From Acidobacteriaceae bacterium (GTDB taxonomy: Bacteria; Acidobacteriota; Terriglobia; Terriglobales; Acidobacteriaceae): 64,000 nt of DNA. Under the pieces are notes generated by a model that was not told the DNA's origin, made no database searches, and saw only the letters and a list, made by a program, of their open reading frames with translations. Location of the stretch: NCBI GenBank assembly GCA_003134655.1, contig PLBY01000077.1:95516-159515 (forward strand). The letters run 5' to 3'. Each line of letters starts with the position of its first letter. Position 1 is the stretch's first letter. Of this stretch, positions 1-7,043 are shown one piece after another. The position numbers and the translations under genes are program-made.

Positions 1-1634
1 ATGTGCAGGGCCATCGGGAGACTGAGTTCAATCTTGTCACCCGTCTTCCATACGCGGTTGAGAGCCAGATAACTGCTGGGGCTGGAAAACGCCGGTAACG
101 GGGCGCCGTTGATTTTGACGCTGCCGCCTTGGGCCCAGTACGGGATGCGAAGGTTGATCGCCAGTTGCGCCGGGCTTTTGGTGGAAACAGTAATTGTCGT
201 TCCCTGTTCCTCGGGAAAACGAGTCTCCTGTTTCAGGCGCAGACCTTTCTCAGGCCACTCCAGTTGCGAATCGATGCAGAGATTTACGTAGAGAGAATCG
301 TCGTCGTGGAAGTAGATGGTGTCGGCCAGCTTGGCGTATTCCTCTGAACCTGTGCCAGTGCAGCACCAGAACGCGTCGAGGGGCTTGCCGAACGTCTTCC
401 AATATCCCGAGGCAAGCGGCAGGTAGTACATCATTGTGCCGTCCTCCGGATTGATGGTGCCGAGGCGGTGGTTGAAGAGCGTGCGCTCGTAGTAATCCAT
501 GAGGCGGGCGTCGGGATTCCAGCCGAACAGGTGCCGGGTTAGCTTCATCATGTTGTAGGCGCAGCAGCATTCGGTGGTGCTGGGGCCAAGCTCGGTCGAC
601 AGCTTGCCGGGATCTGTGTTCCATGACTCGCCGTTGCTTGTGCCACCCGTGCAATAAGAACGCTCGCTGACCACTTCATTCCAGAAGTATTCCGCGATGT
701 CGCGATAGCGGCGTTCGCCCGTGAGTTCGTAGTAGCGCGCCGCGGCGATCACCTGCGGGATGTGCGTGTTCACATGCAGGCCTTTGAGTTCGTCACGGTG
801 AGCAGCCAGCGGATCGAAGAACTGTTTCTTGTCGAAGCGCTGCGCGATTTCGAGGTAATCCTGCTTGCCAGTGACCGCGTAGAGATTGCAGAGGAGTTCC
901 CCCATGCCTCCAAATTCGGTGCCGAGCACGCGCTGCATATGTTCGTAGCTGAGCGACTCCGTGTAGCGGTCGACCCAGGCTGCCATTTTCTGCACCATGT
1001 CGAGAGCCTGCTCGTTGCCGCAGTAGACGTACATGTCGAGAAGACCGGCCATGATCTTGTGGATGGTGTAGAAGGGAGCCCAGACCTGTTGGCGTTCGCG
1101 CAAGCGATCGAAGAATTCGATGGGGAAAGCGCTCAGGTAGCCGCTTTTCAGTGTGGCCTGGCACTGGTTGAGTCCAGCGATCACGGCGGCAGCATTGTTC
1201 TTCAGGTCTTCATCTCCGCAGGCGGCATACATGAGTGCGCACGCGGACAGATAATGGCCGCCGGCGTAGTGACCGCGGAGTTCGCAATCAGGGGCCTCCC
1301 ATCCTCCGAGCGGCTGTGCGGACGTGGGAACGCCAGCGGTGAAGCGGAAGGTATGAAGGAGACGGTCGGGAGGTAACGAGTACAGATATTGGCGGTCGGC
1401 TTCCATCGCGATCTTGCAGGGGCCGTCGCCCAGCCGTACTTGCCTTAGGGGAAAGGGTAGTGCTTTCCAGGGAACCTTCTCGCGGCTGACGGGTTTGCCA
1501 TCTTTCTGCGAGGCGTTCACGACCGGGTCTTGCATGGCGCTGGCCCTCAAGGCTCTGGGCAGGAGGGTCGATCCAGCAGCGCTCGCGGCCGCGGTCAAGA
1601 AGTGCCTGCGAGACAATGATCCGGAATGAGCCAT
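1..1634 (-). CDS. GH127 family glycoside hydrolase (beta-L-arabinofuranosidase-like, former DUF1680), 3' part outside the window
   Basis: An uninterrupted minus-strand frame gives 544 residues and runs off the left edge. The ATG at 1634 is followed by a twin-arginine-like signal (SRRHFLTAAASAAG), so the enzyme is probably exported by Tat to the periplasm. The catalytic set of GH127 is visible: a Glu-x-Cys motif (TTECCCAYN, E355 and C357) and a Cys-Cys pair (AFWCCTGTG, C424/C425). In HypBA1 of Bifidobacterium these positions bind zinc and supply the cysteine nucleophile that releases L-arabinose from beta-Araf linked to hydroxyproline. It is divergent, with a 112-bp gap, from a hydroxyproline catabolic operon, which makes a hydroxyproline-arabinoside substrate attractive. 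The family also holds other specificities, so the exact substrate is inferred. Confidence 0.88.
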   Translation of the reverse strand, partial: MAHSGSLSRRHFLTAAASAAGSTLLPRALRASAMQDPVVNASQKDGKPVSREKVPWKALPFPLRQVRLGDGPCKIAMEADRQYLYSLPPDRLLHTFRFTAGVPTSAQPLGGWEAPDCELRGHYAGGHYLSACALMYAACGDEDLKNNAAAVIAGLNQCQATLKSGYLSAFPIEFFDRLRERQQVWAPFYTIHKIMAGLLDMYVYCGNEQALDMVQKMAAWVDRYTESLSYEHMQRVLGTEFGGMGELLCNLYAVTGKQDYLEIAQRFDKKQFFDPLAAHRDELKGLHVNTHIPQVIAAARYYELTGERRYRDIAEYFWNEVVSERSYCTGGTSNGESWNTDPGKLSTELGPSTTECCCAYNMMKLTRHLFGWNPDARLMDYYERTLFNHRLGTINPEDGTMMYYLPLASGYWKTFGKPLDAFWCCTGTGSEEYAKLADTIYFHDDDSLYVNLCIDSQLEWPEKGLRLKQETRFPEEQGTTITVSTKSPAQLAINLRIPYWAQGGSVKINGAPLPAFSSPSSYLALNRVWKTGDKIELSLPMALH

Positions 1635-1676
1635 CAGTTCCTCCACGCTGAGAGTAGCAGTGCAACGGTAATGGAT

Positions 1677-1688
1677 ATTGTCTACACT
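1677..1688. promoter_or_regulatory. possible GntR-family operator in the GH127/hydroxyproline divergent promoter region
   Basis: ATTGTCTACACT lies midway in the 112-bp gap between two divergent genes and matches 10 of 12 positions of the ATTGTATACAAT type of site used by FadR-subfamily GntR regulators. Two TCGAATT copies follow at about 1694 and 1709. No regulator gene is in the window, so this rests on pattern and position alone. Confidence 0.25.
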
Positions 1689-1746
1689 AATCGTCGAATT
1701 CGCGAAACATCGAATTAGCTGCGGTGGTTTGCCTTGAGTCAATCGC

Positions 1747-2877
1747 ATGAGCGATGCGACCTTTGATGTGGTCATTGTGGGCGCCGGGATTGTGGGCGCG
1801 GCTTGTGCGGACGAGTTTGCGCGGCGCGGGATGCGGGTTGCGGTCGTGGATCGCGACGTGGTGGGCAGCGGCGCGACCGCTGCGGGGATGGGGCACATCG
1901 TCGTCATGGACGACTCCGAGGCGCAGTTTGCCTTGACTCGATACTCGCAGCAACTCTGGCAGGGACTGCGTCCCGAATTGCCAGTCGATGTCGAGTACGA
2001 ACAGTGTGGAACGATCTGGGTCGCGGCCGACGAAGAGGAAATGGCCGAGGTGCGGCGCAAGCATTCGTTTTATGCAGAGCGCGGAGTTCCGACAACGGTG
2101 CTCGACACCCAGGCTTTGAGGCGGCTGGAACCCAACCTGCGAGACGGCATGGCAGGCGGCTTGCTGGTAGGGGAGGACGTTGTGCTGTATCCGCCATGCG
2201 CGGCGCGGTTCTTGATGAAGCGTGCACAGAAACACGGCGCGGAACTTCGGCTGGGAGCAGCGGTCACAGATATTGGACAAGGGCGGATGAGGCTGTCCGA
2301 TGGTGCCGAGATCCGTGGCGCTGTGCTTGTGAATGCGGCCGGAGCCTGGGCACCGGAGCTGACCGGCGAAGTTGGGATCAAGAGGCGCAAGGGACATCTG
2401 GTGATTACCGATCGCTATCCTGGGTTTCTGAGGCACCAGTTGGTGGAACTCGGATACCTGAAGAGCGCGCACTCGGTCAGCAGCGATTCGGTCGCGTTTA
2501 ATGTGCAGCCACGGCGGACGTGGCAGATTCTGATTGGATCGTCGCGGCAATATGGGGCGGAGCATAAGGATGTGGATCAGGAAATCTTGAGACGCATGTT
2601 GCAGCGCGCTCAGAAATACATGCCGGGGCTGGGGCCGATGTCTGCGGTGCGCACATGGACTGGATTCCGCGCGGCCACGCCCGACAAGTTGCCACTGATT
2701 GGTCCGTGGCCGGGAGACAAGTCTCTGTTTCTGGCTACTGGGCATGAGGGGTTGGGGATCACGACCTCACTGGCGACGGCGAGGATTCTGGTGGATCAGG
2801 TCACCGGGGCGAAGCCCGAGATTCCGATTGAGCCGTACTTGCCATCGCGGGCGGGGAAGGAATTTACCCATGCCTGA
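1747..2877 (+). CDS. FAD-dependent oxidoreductase (DAO family), probable catalytic subunit of heteromeric D-hydroxyproline dehydrogenase
   Basis: The 376-residue protein starts with a Rossmann FAD motif (VVIVGAGIVGAACADEF, about residues 6-22) and has the overall DAO/sarcosine oxidase beta layout, ending in the FAD-proximal GHEGLGITTSLATARI segment. In the Pseudomonas aeruginosa type of D-hydroxyproline dehydrogenase a subunit of this kind oxidises cis-4-hydroxy-D-proline to 1-pyrroline-4-hydroxy-2-carboxylate and passes electrons to companion ferredoxin-like and FAD/Fe-S subunits. Both companions follow here with overlapping reading frames. The gene heads a five-gene operon. Another D-amino acid or proline-like substrate is possible, but the two downstream genes fit the hydroxyproline route well. 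Confidence 0.85.
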   Translation: MSDATFDVVIVGAGIVGAACADEFARRGMRVAVVDRDVVGSGATAAGMGHIVVMDDSEAQFALTRYSQQLWQGLRPELPVDVEYEQCGTIWVAADEEEMAEVRRKHSFYAERGVPTTVLDTQALRRLEPNLRDGMAGGLLVGEDVVLYPPCAARFLMKRAQKHGAELRLGAAVTDIGQGRMRLSDGAEIRGAVLVNAAGAWAPELTGEVGIKRRKGHLVITDRYPGFLRHQLVELGYLKSAHSVSSDSVAFNVQPRRTWQILIGSSRQYGAEHKDVDQEILRRMLQRAQKYMPGLGPMSAVRTWTGFRAATPDKLPLIGPWPGDKSLFLATGHEGLGITTSLATARILVDQVTGAKPEIPIEPYLPSRAGKEFTHA

Positions 2878-3121
2878 TTCGACGTCGGTGACGTTGAAAG
2901 TGAATGGAGTACAGGTAAGTGTGCTTGCGGGCGCAACGGTTGCGGTGGCGGTGACGGTCGCCGGACAAGCATGCCGAACCTCAGTGAGTGGCGAACCGCG
3001 CGGGCCTTTGTGCGGAATGGGGATCTGCTATGAGTGCCGGGTGTCGATCAATGGAATGCCACATTGTCGAAGCTGTCAGATCCTGTGTCAGTCAGGCATG
3101 GACGTGAGGACGGATGGGTGA
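2870..3121 (+). CDS. small [2Fe-2S] ferredoxin-like subunit of the hydroxyproline dehydrogenase (HcnA-like)
   Basis: This 83-residue protein carries the cysteine pattern of the small iron-sulfur subunit found in hydrogen cyanide synthase, opine oxidase and heteromeric proline/hydroxyproline dehydrogenases: CGMGICYECRV followed by HCRSC. The ATG at 2870 overlaps the end of the preceding gene by 8 bases, and its own 3' end overlaps the next gene by 8 bases, so the three are probably translationally coupled. It should bind one [2Fe-2S] cluster and relay electrons between the two flavin subunits. The frame is open further upstream, but residues before 2870 are antisense or shifted versions of the DAO gene and show no domain. 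Confidence 0.85.
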   Translation: MPDSTSVTLKVNGVQVSVLAGATVAVAVTVAGQACRTSVSGEPRGPLCGMGICYECRVSINGMPHCRSCQILCQSGMDVRTDG

Positions 3122-4385
3122 GGATTCGCAACCGCGCTTCGACGTTCTCGTCATCGGCGGAGGCCCGGCTGGCATCGCGGCAGCGGTGCGGGCAGCGGAG
3201 TGCGGCGTCCGCGTCGGGCTCGTGGACGACAACCCCAGCTTCGGCGGTCAAATCTGGCGAGGAGAATTTGAAAGCGGACACGACCAGAACGCCGTGCGAT
3301 GGAGTGACCTGCTGCGCAGTCCTGAGGTCACCAGGTTGTGCGGGACGAGAGTGTTTCACCAGCCGGAAGCCGGAGTCCTGCTGGCCGAGGGAAGCGACAG
3401 CGTTCGCGAATTGCGCTACCAGAATCTGGTGCTGGCAACTGGAGCGCGGGAGCGGTTTCTCCCGTTTCCCGGCTGGACCCAGCCGAACGTAATGGGGGCG
3501 GGCGGCTTGCAGGCAATGGTCAAGTCTGGATTACCGATTCGCGGCAAGCGCGTAGTCGTCGCAGGAACGGGTCCGCTGCTGTTGGCGGTAGCAGCATACT
3601 TGCATCAGCAGGGTGCCGAGGTCCCTATGATTTGCGAGCAGTCGCCGCTTGGCAGGCTGGCGCGGTTCGGCGTTGCATTGCTGGCTTATCCGGAAAAGAT
3701 CGCTCAAGGATTGCGATTGAAGAAGCAACTTGCGGGCATTCCGTTCGCCACGAACAGCTGGCCGCTGGCAGCGCACGGCGGGACGACCCTCGAAAGCGTT
3801 ACCATTTCTAGAAGCGGTAAGACGGAAGTCATCCCGTGCGACTATCTGGCTTGCGGATTTCATCTGGTCCCTAATGTGGAACTGCAGTCGCTACTGGGCT
3901 GCCAGATTAGCGGCGGCTACGTGCAGGTTGACGACCTGCAGCAGACCTCGGTCAAGCGAGTTTTCTGCGCGGGCGAGCCCACCGGTATTGGAGGCGTGGA
4001 GTTGGCGCTGGTTGAGGGGCAGATTGCCGGCCTGGCTGCTGTTGGCGAGACGAAAGCAGCGCGCAAGCTATTTGGTGAGCGGCGGAAGGCACGGCGTTTT
4101 GTGCGGATGTTGGACCGGACATTTCGCCTGCGCCCGGAACTGAGAGATTTGCCGGCAGCAGAGACGATCGTTTGTCGCTGCGAGGACGTTTCTTACTCTC
4201 GTCTGCGAGAGCATCGGTCGTGGCGCGCGGCAAAGTTGCAGACGCGGTGCGGCATGGGTCCGTGCCAGGGCCGAGTATGCGGGCCGGCCACGCAATTTCT
4301 TTTTCAGTGGAATCCAGATTCAGTGCGGCCGCCGGTGTTCCCTGCGCGCGTGGAAAGTCTGGGCGGAGTGGTTCGTACTCAGTGA
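3114..4385 (+). CDS. NAD(P)/FAD-dependent oxidoreductase with BFD-like [2Fe-2S] domain, large subunit of the hydroxyproline dehydrogenase (HcnB-like)
   Basis: The 423-residue protein has an N-terminal FAD motif (VLVIGGGPAGIAAA, about residues 10-24), a second dinucleotide-binding motif (VVVAGTGPLLLAVAA, near residue 147) and a C-terminal BFD-type iron-sulfur domain with C354-x-C356 and CGMGPCQGRVC from residue 379. This is the alpha-subunit architecture of heteromeric D-hydroxyproline, opine and cyanide-forming dehydrogenases, in which the subunit moves electrons from the catalytic flavin to the respiratory chain. The start at 3114 overlaps the ferredoxin gene by 8 bases. The final Fe-S motif is intact and no damage is visible. 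Confidence 0.85.
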   Translation: MGEDSQPRFDVLVIGGGPAGIAAAVRAAECGVRVGLVDDNPSFGGQIWRGEFESGHDQNAVRWSDLLRSPEVTRLCGTRVFHQPEAGVLLAEGSDSVRELRYQNLVLATGARERFLPFPGWTQPNVMGAGGLQAMVKSGLPIRGKRVVVAGTGPLLLAVAAYLHQQGAEVPMICEQSPLGRLARFGVALLAYPEKIAQGLRLKKQLAGIPFATNSWPLAAHGGTTLESVTISRSGKTEVIPCDYLACGFHLVPNVELQSLLGCQISGGYVQVDDLQQTSVKRVFCAGEPTGIGGVELALVEGQIAGLAAVGETKAARKLFGERRKARRFVRMLDRTFRLRPELRDLPAAETIVCRCEDVSYSRLREHRSWRAAKLQTRCGMGPCQGRVCGPATQFLFQWNPDSVRPPVFPARVESLGGVVRTQ

Positions 4386-4401
4386 TGAGGAGGGTGTATC
4401 G

Positions 4402-5325
4402 ATGAACTGGAAGGGCGTGATGCCCGCAATCACCACGTGCTTCAACAACGACCTCAGCATCGATCACGCCTTCATGGTGAAGCACTGTCGCTTGCTTCTC
4501 GACAATGGCTGCACCGGAATCGTGGCCCTTGGGTCACTGGGTGAAGGTGCAACTTTGACGGTGGAAGAAAAGGTAGCGGTGCTCCGCACCTGCGTCAAAT
4601 CCGTTCATGGGTGCGGTCCGGTGGTGGCGGCCATCTCGGCACTTTCGACCGCGGAGGCGGTGTCGCTGGCGAAAGTTGCGATGAATCTGGGTTGCGACGG
4701 GCTGATGGTTCTGCCTCCTTATGTGTACAAGGGCGACTGGCGCGAGATGAAGGCCCACGTTGCCGCGGTATTTAAGGCTACGTCCCTGCCCTGCATGCTC
4801 TACAACAATCCCGTGGCCTACGGGACGGATTTTCTTCCGGAGCAGATTCGCGAACTGGCGGCGGAGCATGAGAATCTCGCAGCGGTGAAAGAGTCGAGCA
4901 CGGATGTGCGGCGCGTTTCTGCGATCCGCGCGCTACTGGGCAGTCGGCTTGAGATTTGCGTGGGCGTGGATGACGCTGTGCTGGAGGCCATCGGAGTGGG
5001 AGCAACCGGATGGATTGCCGGCCTGGCGAATGCGCTTCCGCACGAGTCGGTGGAACTGTTCAACTGCGGAATCAATGGGGAGACCGATAAGGCTTTTGAG
5101 ATCTATCGCTGGTTCCTGCCTTTGTTGCGCATGGACACAGTCCCAAATTTCGTTCAACTCATCAAACTGGTGCAAGCGGAAGCAGGAATAGGAAATGCGC
5201 GGGTTCGGCCGCCACGCCTCGAATTGGTGGGGCAGGAACTCGATCAGACCAGGAAAATCATCCGTGACGCGTTGCAGTCCCGGCCACAGTCCGTGGGCAG
5301 CTATGCGCTACCGACAGGAAAATAA
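4402..5325 (+). CDS. DapA-family lyase, probable 1-pyrroline-4-hydroxy-2-carboxylate deaminase
   Basis: The 307-residue protein is a dihydrodipicolinate synthase/N-acetylneuraminate lyase family barrel. Visible landmarks are GSLGEGATLT near residue 45, the tyrosine in LYNNPVAYG, and the Schiff-base lysine in AAVKESS. In the bacterial hydroxyproline pathway such an enzyme deaminates and dehydrates 1-pyrroline-4-hydroxy-2-carboxylate to alpha-ketoglutaric semialdehyde. A close relative in the family, L-2-keto-3-deoxyarabonate dehydratase, makes the same product from arabinose. A strong ribosome site (GAGGAGGG at about 4387) precedes the ATG. The stop codon abuts the ATG of the next gene. Context favours the hydroxyproline function. 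Confidence 0.85.
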   Translation: MNWKGVMPAITTCFNNDLSIDHAFMVKHCRLLLDNGCTGIVALGSLGEGATLTVEEKVAVLRTCVKSVHGCGPVVAAISALSTAEAVSLAKVAMNLGCDGLMVLPPYVYKGDWREMKAHVAAVFKATSLPCMLYNNPVAYGTDFLPEQIRELAAEHENLAAVKESSTDVRRVSAIRALLGSRLEICVGVDDAVLEAIGVGATGWIAGLANALPHESVELFNCGINGETDKAFEIYRWFLPLLRMDTVPNFVQLIKLVQAEAGIGNARVRPPRLELVGQELDQTRKIIRDALQSRPQSVGSYALPTGK

Positions 5326-6921
5326 ATGCTGGCATCTAAAACAAAACTCGCAGGGCGGTCGCTGATCGGATTTCGGGAAGGAACCGGTGTGGGAGAGGCG
5401 ATGTACGCGACGAATCCCGCGACCGGCGAACGTTTGCAGCCGGGCTTCATTCCGGCCACGGCAGAAGAAGTGGACCTGGCGGCTCGACTCGCCACGGAGG
5501 CATTCGAAGTCTACCAGCGCGTTTCGGGGCGGGACCGCGGCGCCTTCCTGCGCACGATTGCAGCGAAGATCGAATCAATCGCAGGGGACGTAATCGAGCG
5601 CGCTGCGCAGGAAACAGCTCTGCCACAGGCGCGTTTGCAAGGAGAAACCGCGCGCACCTGTGCGCAGCTTCGGCTGTTTGCGCAGGTGGCGGAAGAGGGA
5701 TCGTGGGTGCAGGCGCGCATCGATCGTGCCGTTCCCGATCGCAAGCCCGCGCCCAAACCTGATATTCGCTCGATGCTGCGGCCGCTGGGGCCCGTGGTGG
5801 TGTTCGGTGCCAGCAATTTTCCAATGGCGTTCTCCGTCGCCGGAGGAGACACCGCTTCCGCGCTCGCGGGCGGCAATACCGTGATCGTGAAGGCGCACGC
5901 CGCGCATCCCGGGACCAGCGAACTGGTGGGTCGCGCCGTGCAGGAGAGTGTTCGCGAATGCGGCCTTCCCGAGGGAGTGTTCTCACTTCTGTTTGGCAGC
6001 GGCCTGCAGATTGGCACGGCGTTGATGAAGCATCCTCTGGTGAAGGCGGGGGGATTCACCGGTTCGCGCGCCGCCGGAAGAACCCTGATGGACGTGGCGG
6101 CGTCGCGCCCCGAGCCGATTCCGTTTTATGCGGAGATGAGCAGCACGAATCCGGTGTTCATTCTGCCGGGCGCGTTGCGGGAGCGTGGCGAAAACATTGC
6201 TACAGGACTGCACGGGTCGTTCACACTCGGAGCGGGACAATTTTGCACCAAGCCGGGCATGATCTTTCTGCCGCAAGGTCCCGACGCTGCCGCATTCGCC
6301 AAGAAGTTGTCGCAACTGGTTGAGGCGTCGACTTCGTTTCATCTTCTGACCAAGTCGATTCACTCTTCGTATGACGCGTCGGTTGCCACGCGCAAGAACG
6401 ACGAGTCGGTCAAACTGGTTGCGGAGGGCCCGCAAGTGGCGGCGGATGCGAGTTTCGCCGTTAGTTCCGTGCTGTTCCAAACAGATGCCGCGTCGTTTCT
6501 CGGATCGGAGTTGGATGCGGAGATCTTCGGCCCCACAACTCTTCTCGTACAGCATTCCAGCAGAGATCAGGTGCTGGCGATCGCCCGCTCGCTCGAAGGC
6601 CACTTGACGGCCACGATTCACGGCACGGAACAGGACCTGCGTGAGTTTGCCGATCTGATTGCGATTCTCGAAGGCAAAGTTGGACGCCTCGTCGTTAACG
6701 GGTTTCCGACCGGCGTTGAAGTCACGCATGCCATGGTGCATGGAGGACCGTATCCTTCGACATCAGATGGACGGTCCACGTCCGTAGGAAGCCAAGCGAT
6801 TTTCCGGTTCACGCGTCTGGTCTGTTATCAGGGATTTCCAAACAGCGCGCTGCCCGATGCGCTAAAAGACGGCAATCCGCTGGGCATTTGGCGAATGCTG
6901 GACGGGGAGATGTCACGCTAG
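5326..6921 (+). CDS. alpha-ketoglutaric semialdehyde (2,5-dioxovalerate) dehydrogenase, ALDH family
   Basis: The 531-residue aldehyde dehydrogenase shows features of the KGSA dehydrogenase subgroup: NPATGERLQPGF near the N-terminus, VVFGASNFPMAFSVAGGDTA, the catalytic glutamate in EMSSTNP and the catalytic cysteine in GAGQFCTKPG. It oxidises alpha-ketoglutaric semialdehyde to 2-oxoglutarate with NAD(P)+, the last step of both hydroxyproline and non-phosphorylative L-arabinose breakdown. The ATG immediately follows the stop of the lyase gene, so the two are coupled. It is the last gene of the operon, and convergent with the serine hydrolase gene to its right. Confidence 0.93.
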   Translation: MLASKTKLAGRSLIGFREGTGVGEAMYATNPATGERLQPGFIPATAEEVDLAARLATEAFEVYQRVSGRDRGAFLRTIAAKIESIAGDVIERAAQETALPQARLQGETARTCAQLRLFAQVAEEGSWVQARIDRAVPDRKPAPKPDIRSMLRPLGPVVVFGASNFPMAFSVAGGDTASALAGGNTVIVKAHAAHPGTSELVGRAVQESVRECGLPEGVFSLLFGSGLQIGTALMKHPLVKAGGFTGSRAAGRTLMDVAASRPEPIPFYAEMSSTNPVFILPGALRERGENIATGLHGSFTLGAGQFCTKPGMIFLPQGPDAAAFAKKLSQLVEASTSFHLLTKSIHSSYDASVATRKNDESVKLVAEGPQVAADASFAVSSVLFQTDAASFLGSELDAEIFGPTTLLVQHSSRDQVLAIARSLEGHLTATIHGTEQDLREFADLIAILEGKVGRLVVNGFPTGVEVTHAMVHGGPYPSTSDGRSTSVGSQAIFRFTRLVCYQGFPNSALPDALKDGNPLGIWRMLDGEMSR

Positions 6922-7043
6922 GATCCGCTCGTTGTTGAGTCGTTCTGTGACCCACGGGGCCTGAAGGCCTTCGCCTCCCCAATTCGCAACGCGGCCCTCG
7001 AAGGGCTGCTCTTCCACGGTCCACCCGCGCACGTTGCGCCCAA

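Noticed and set aside
1687-2745. Minus-strand 352-codon open frame opposite the DAO subunit gene
   Set aside because: Rich in Arg, His and Pro with no domain; typical antisense frame of GC-rich coding DNA.
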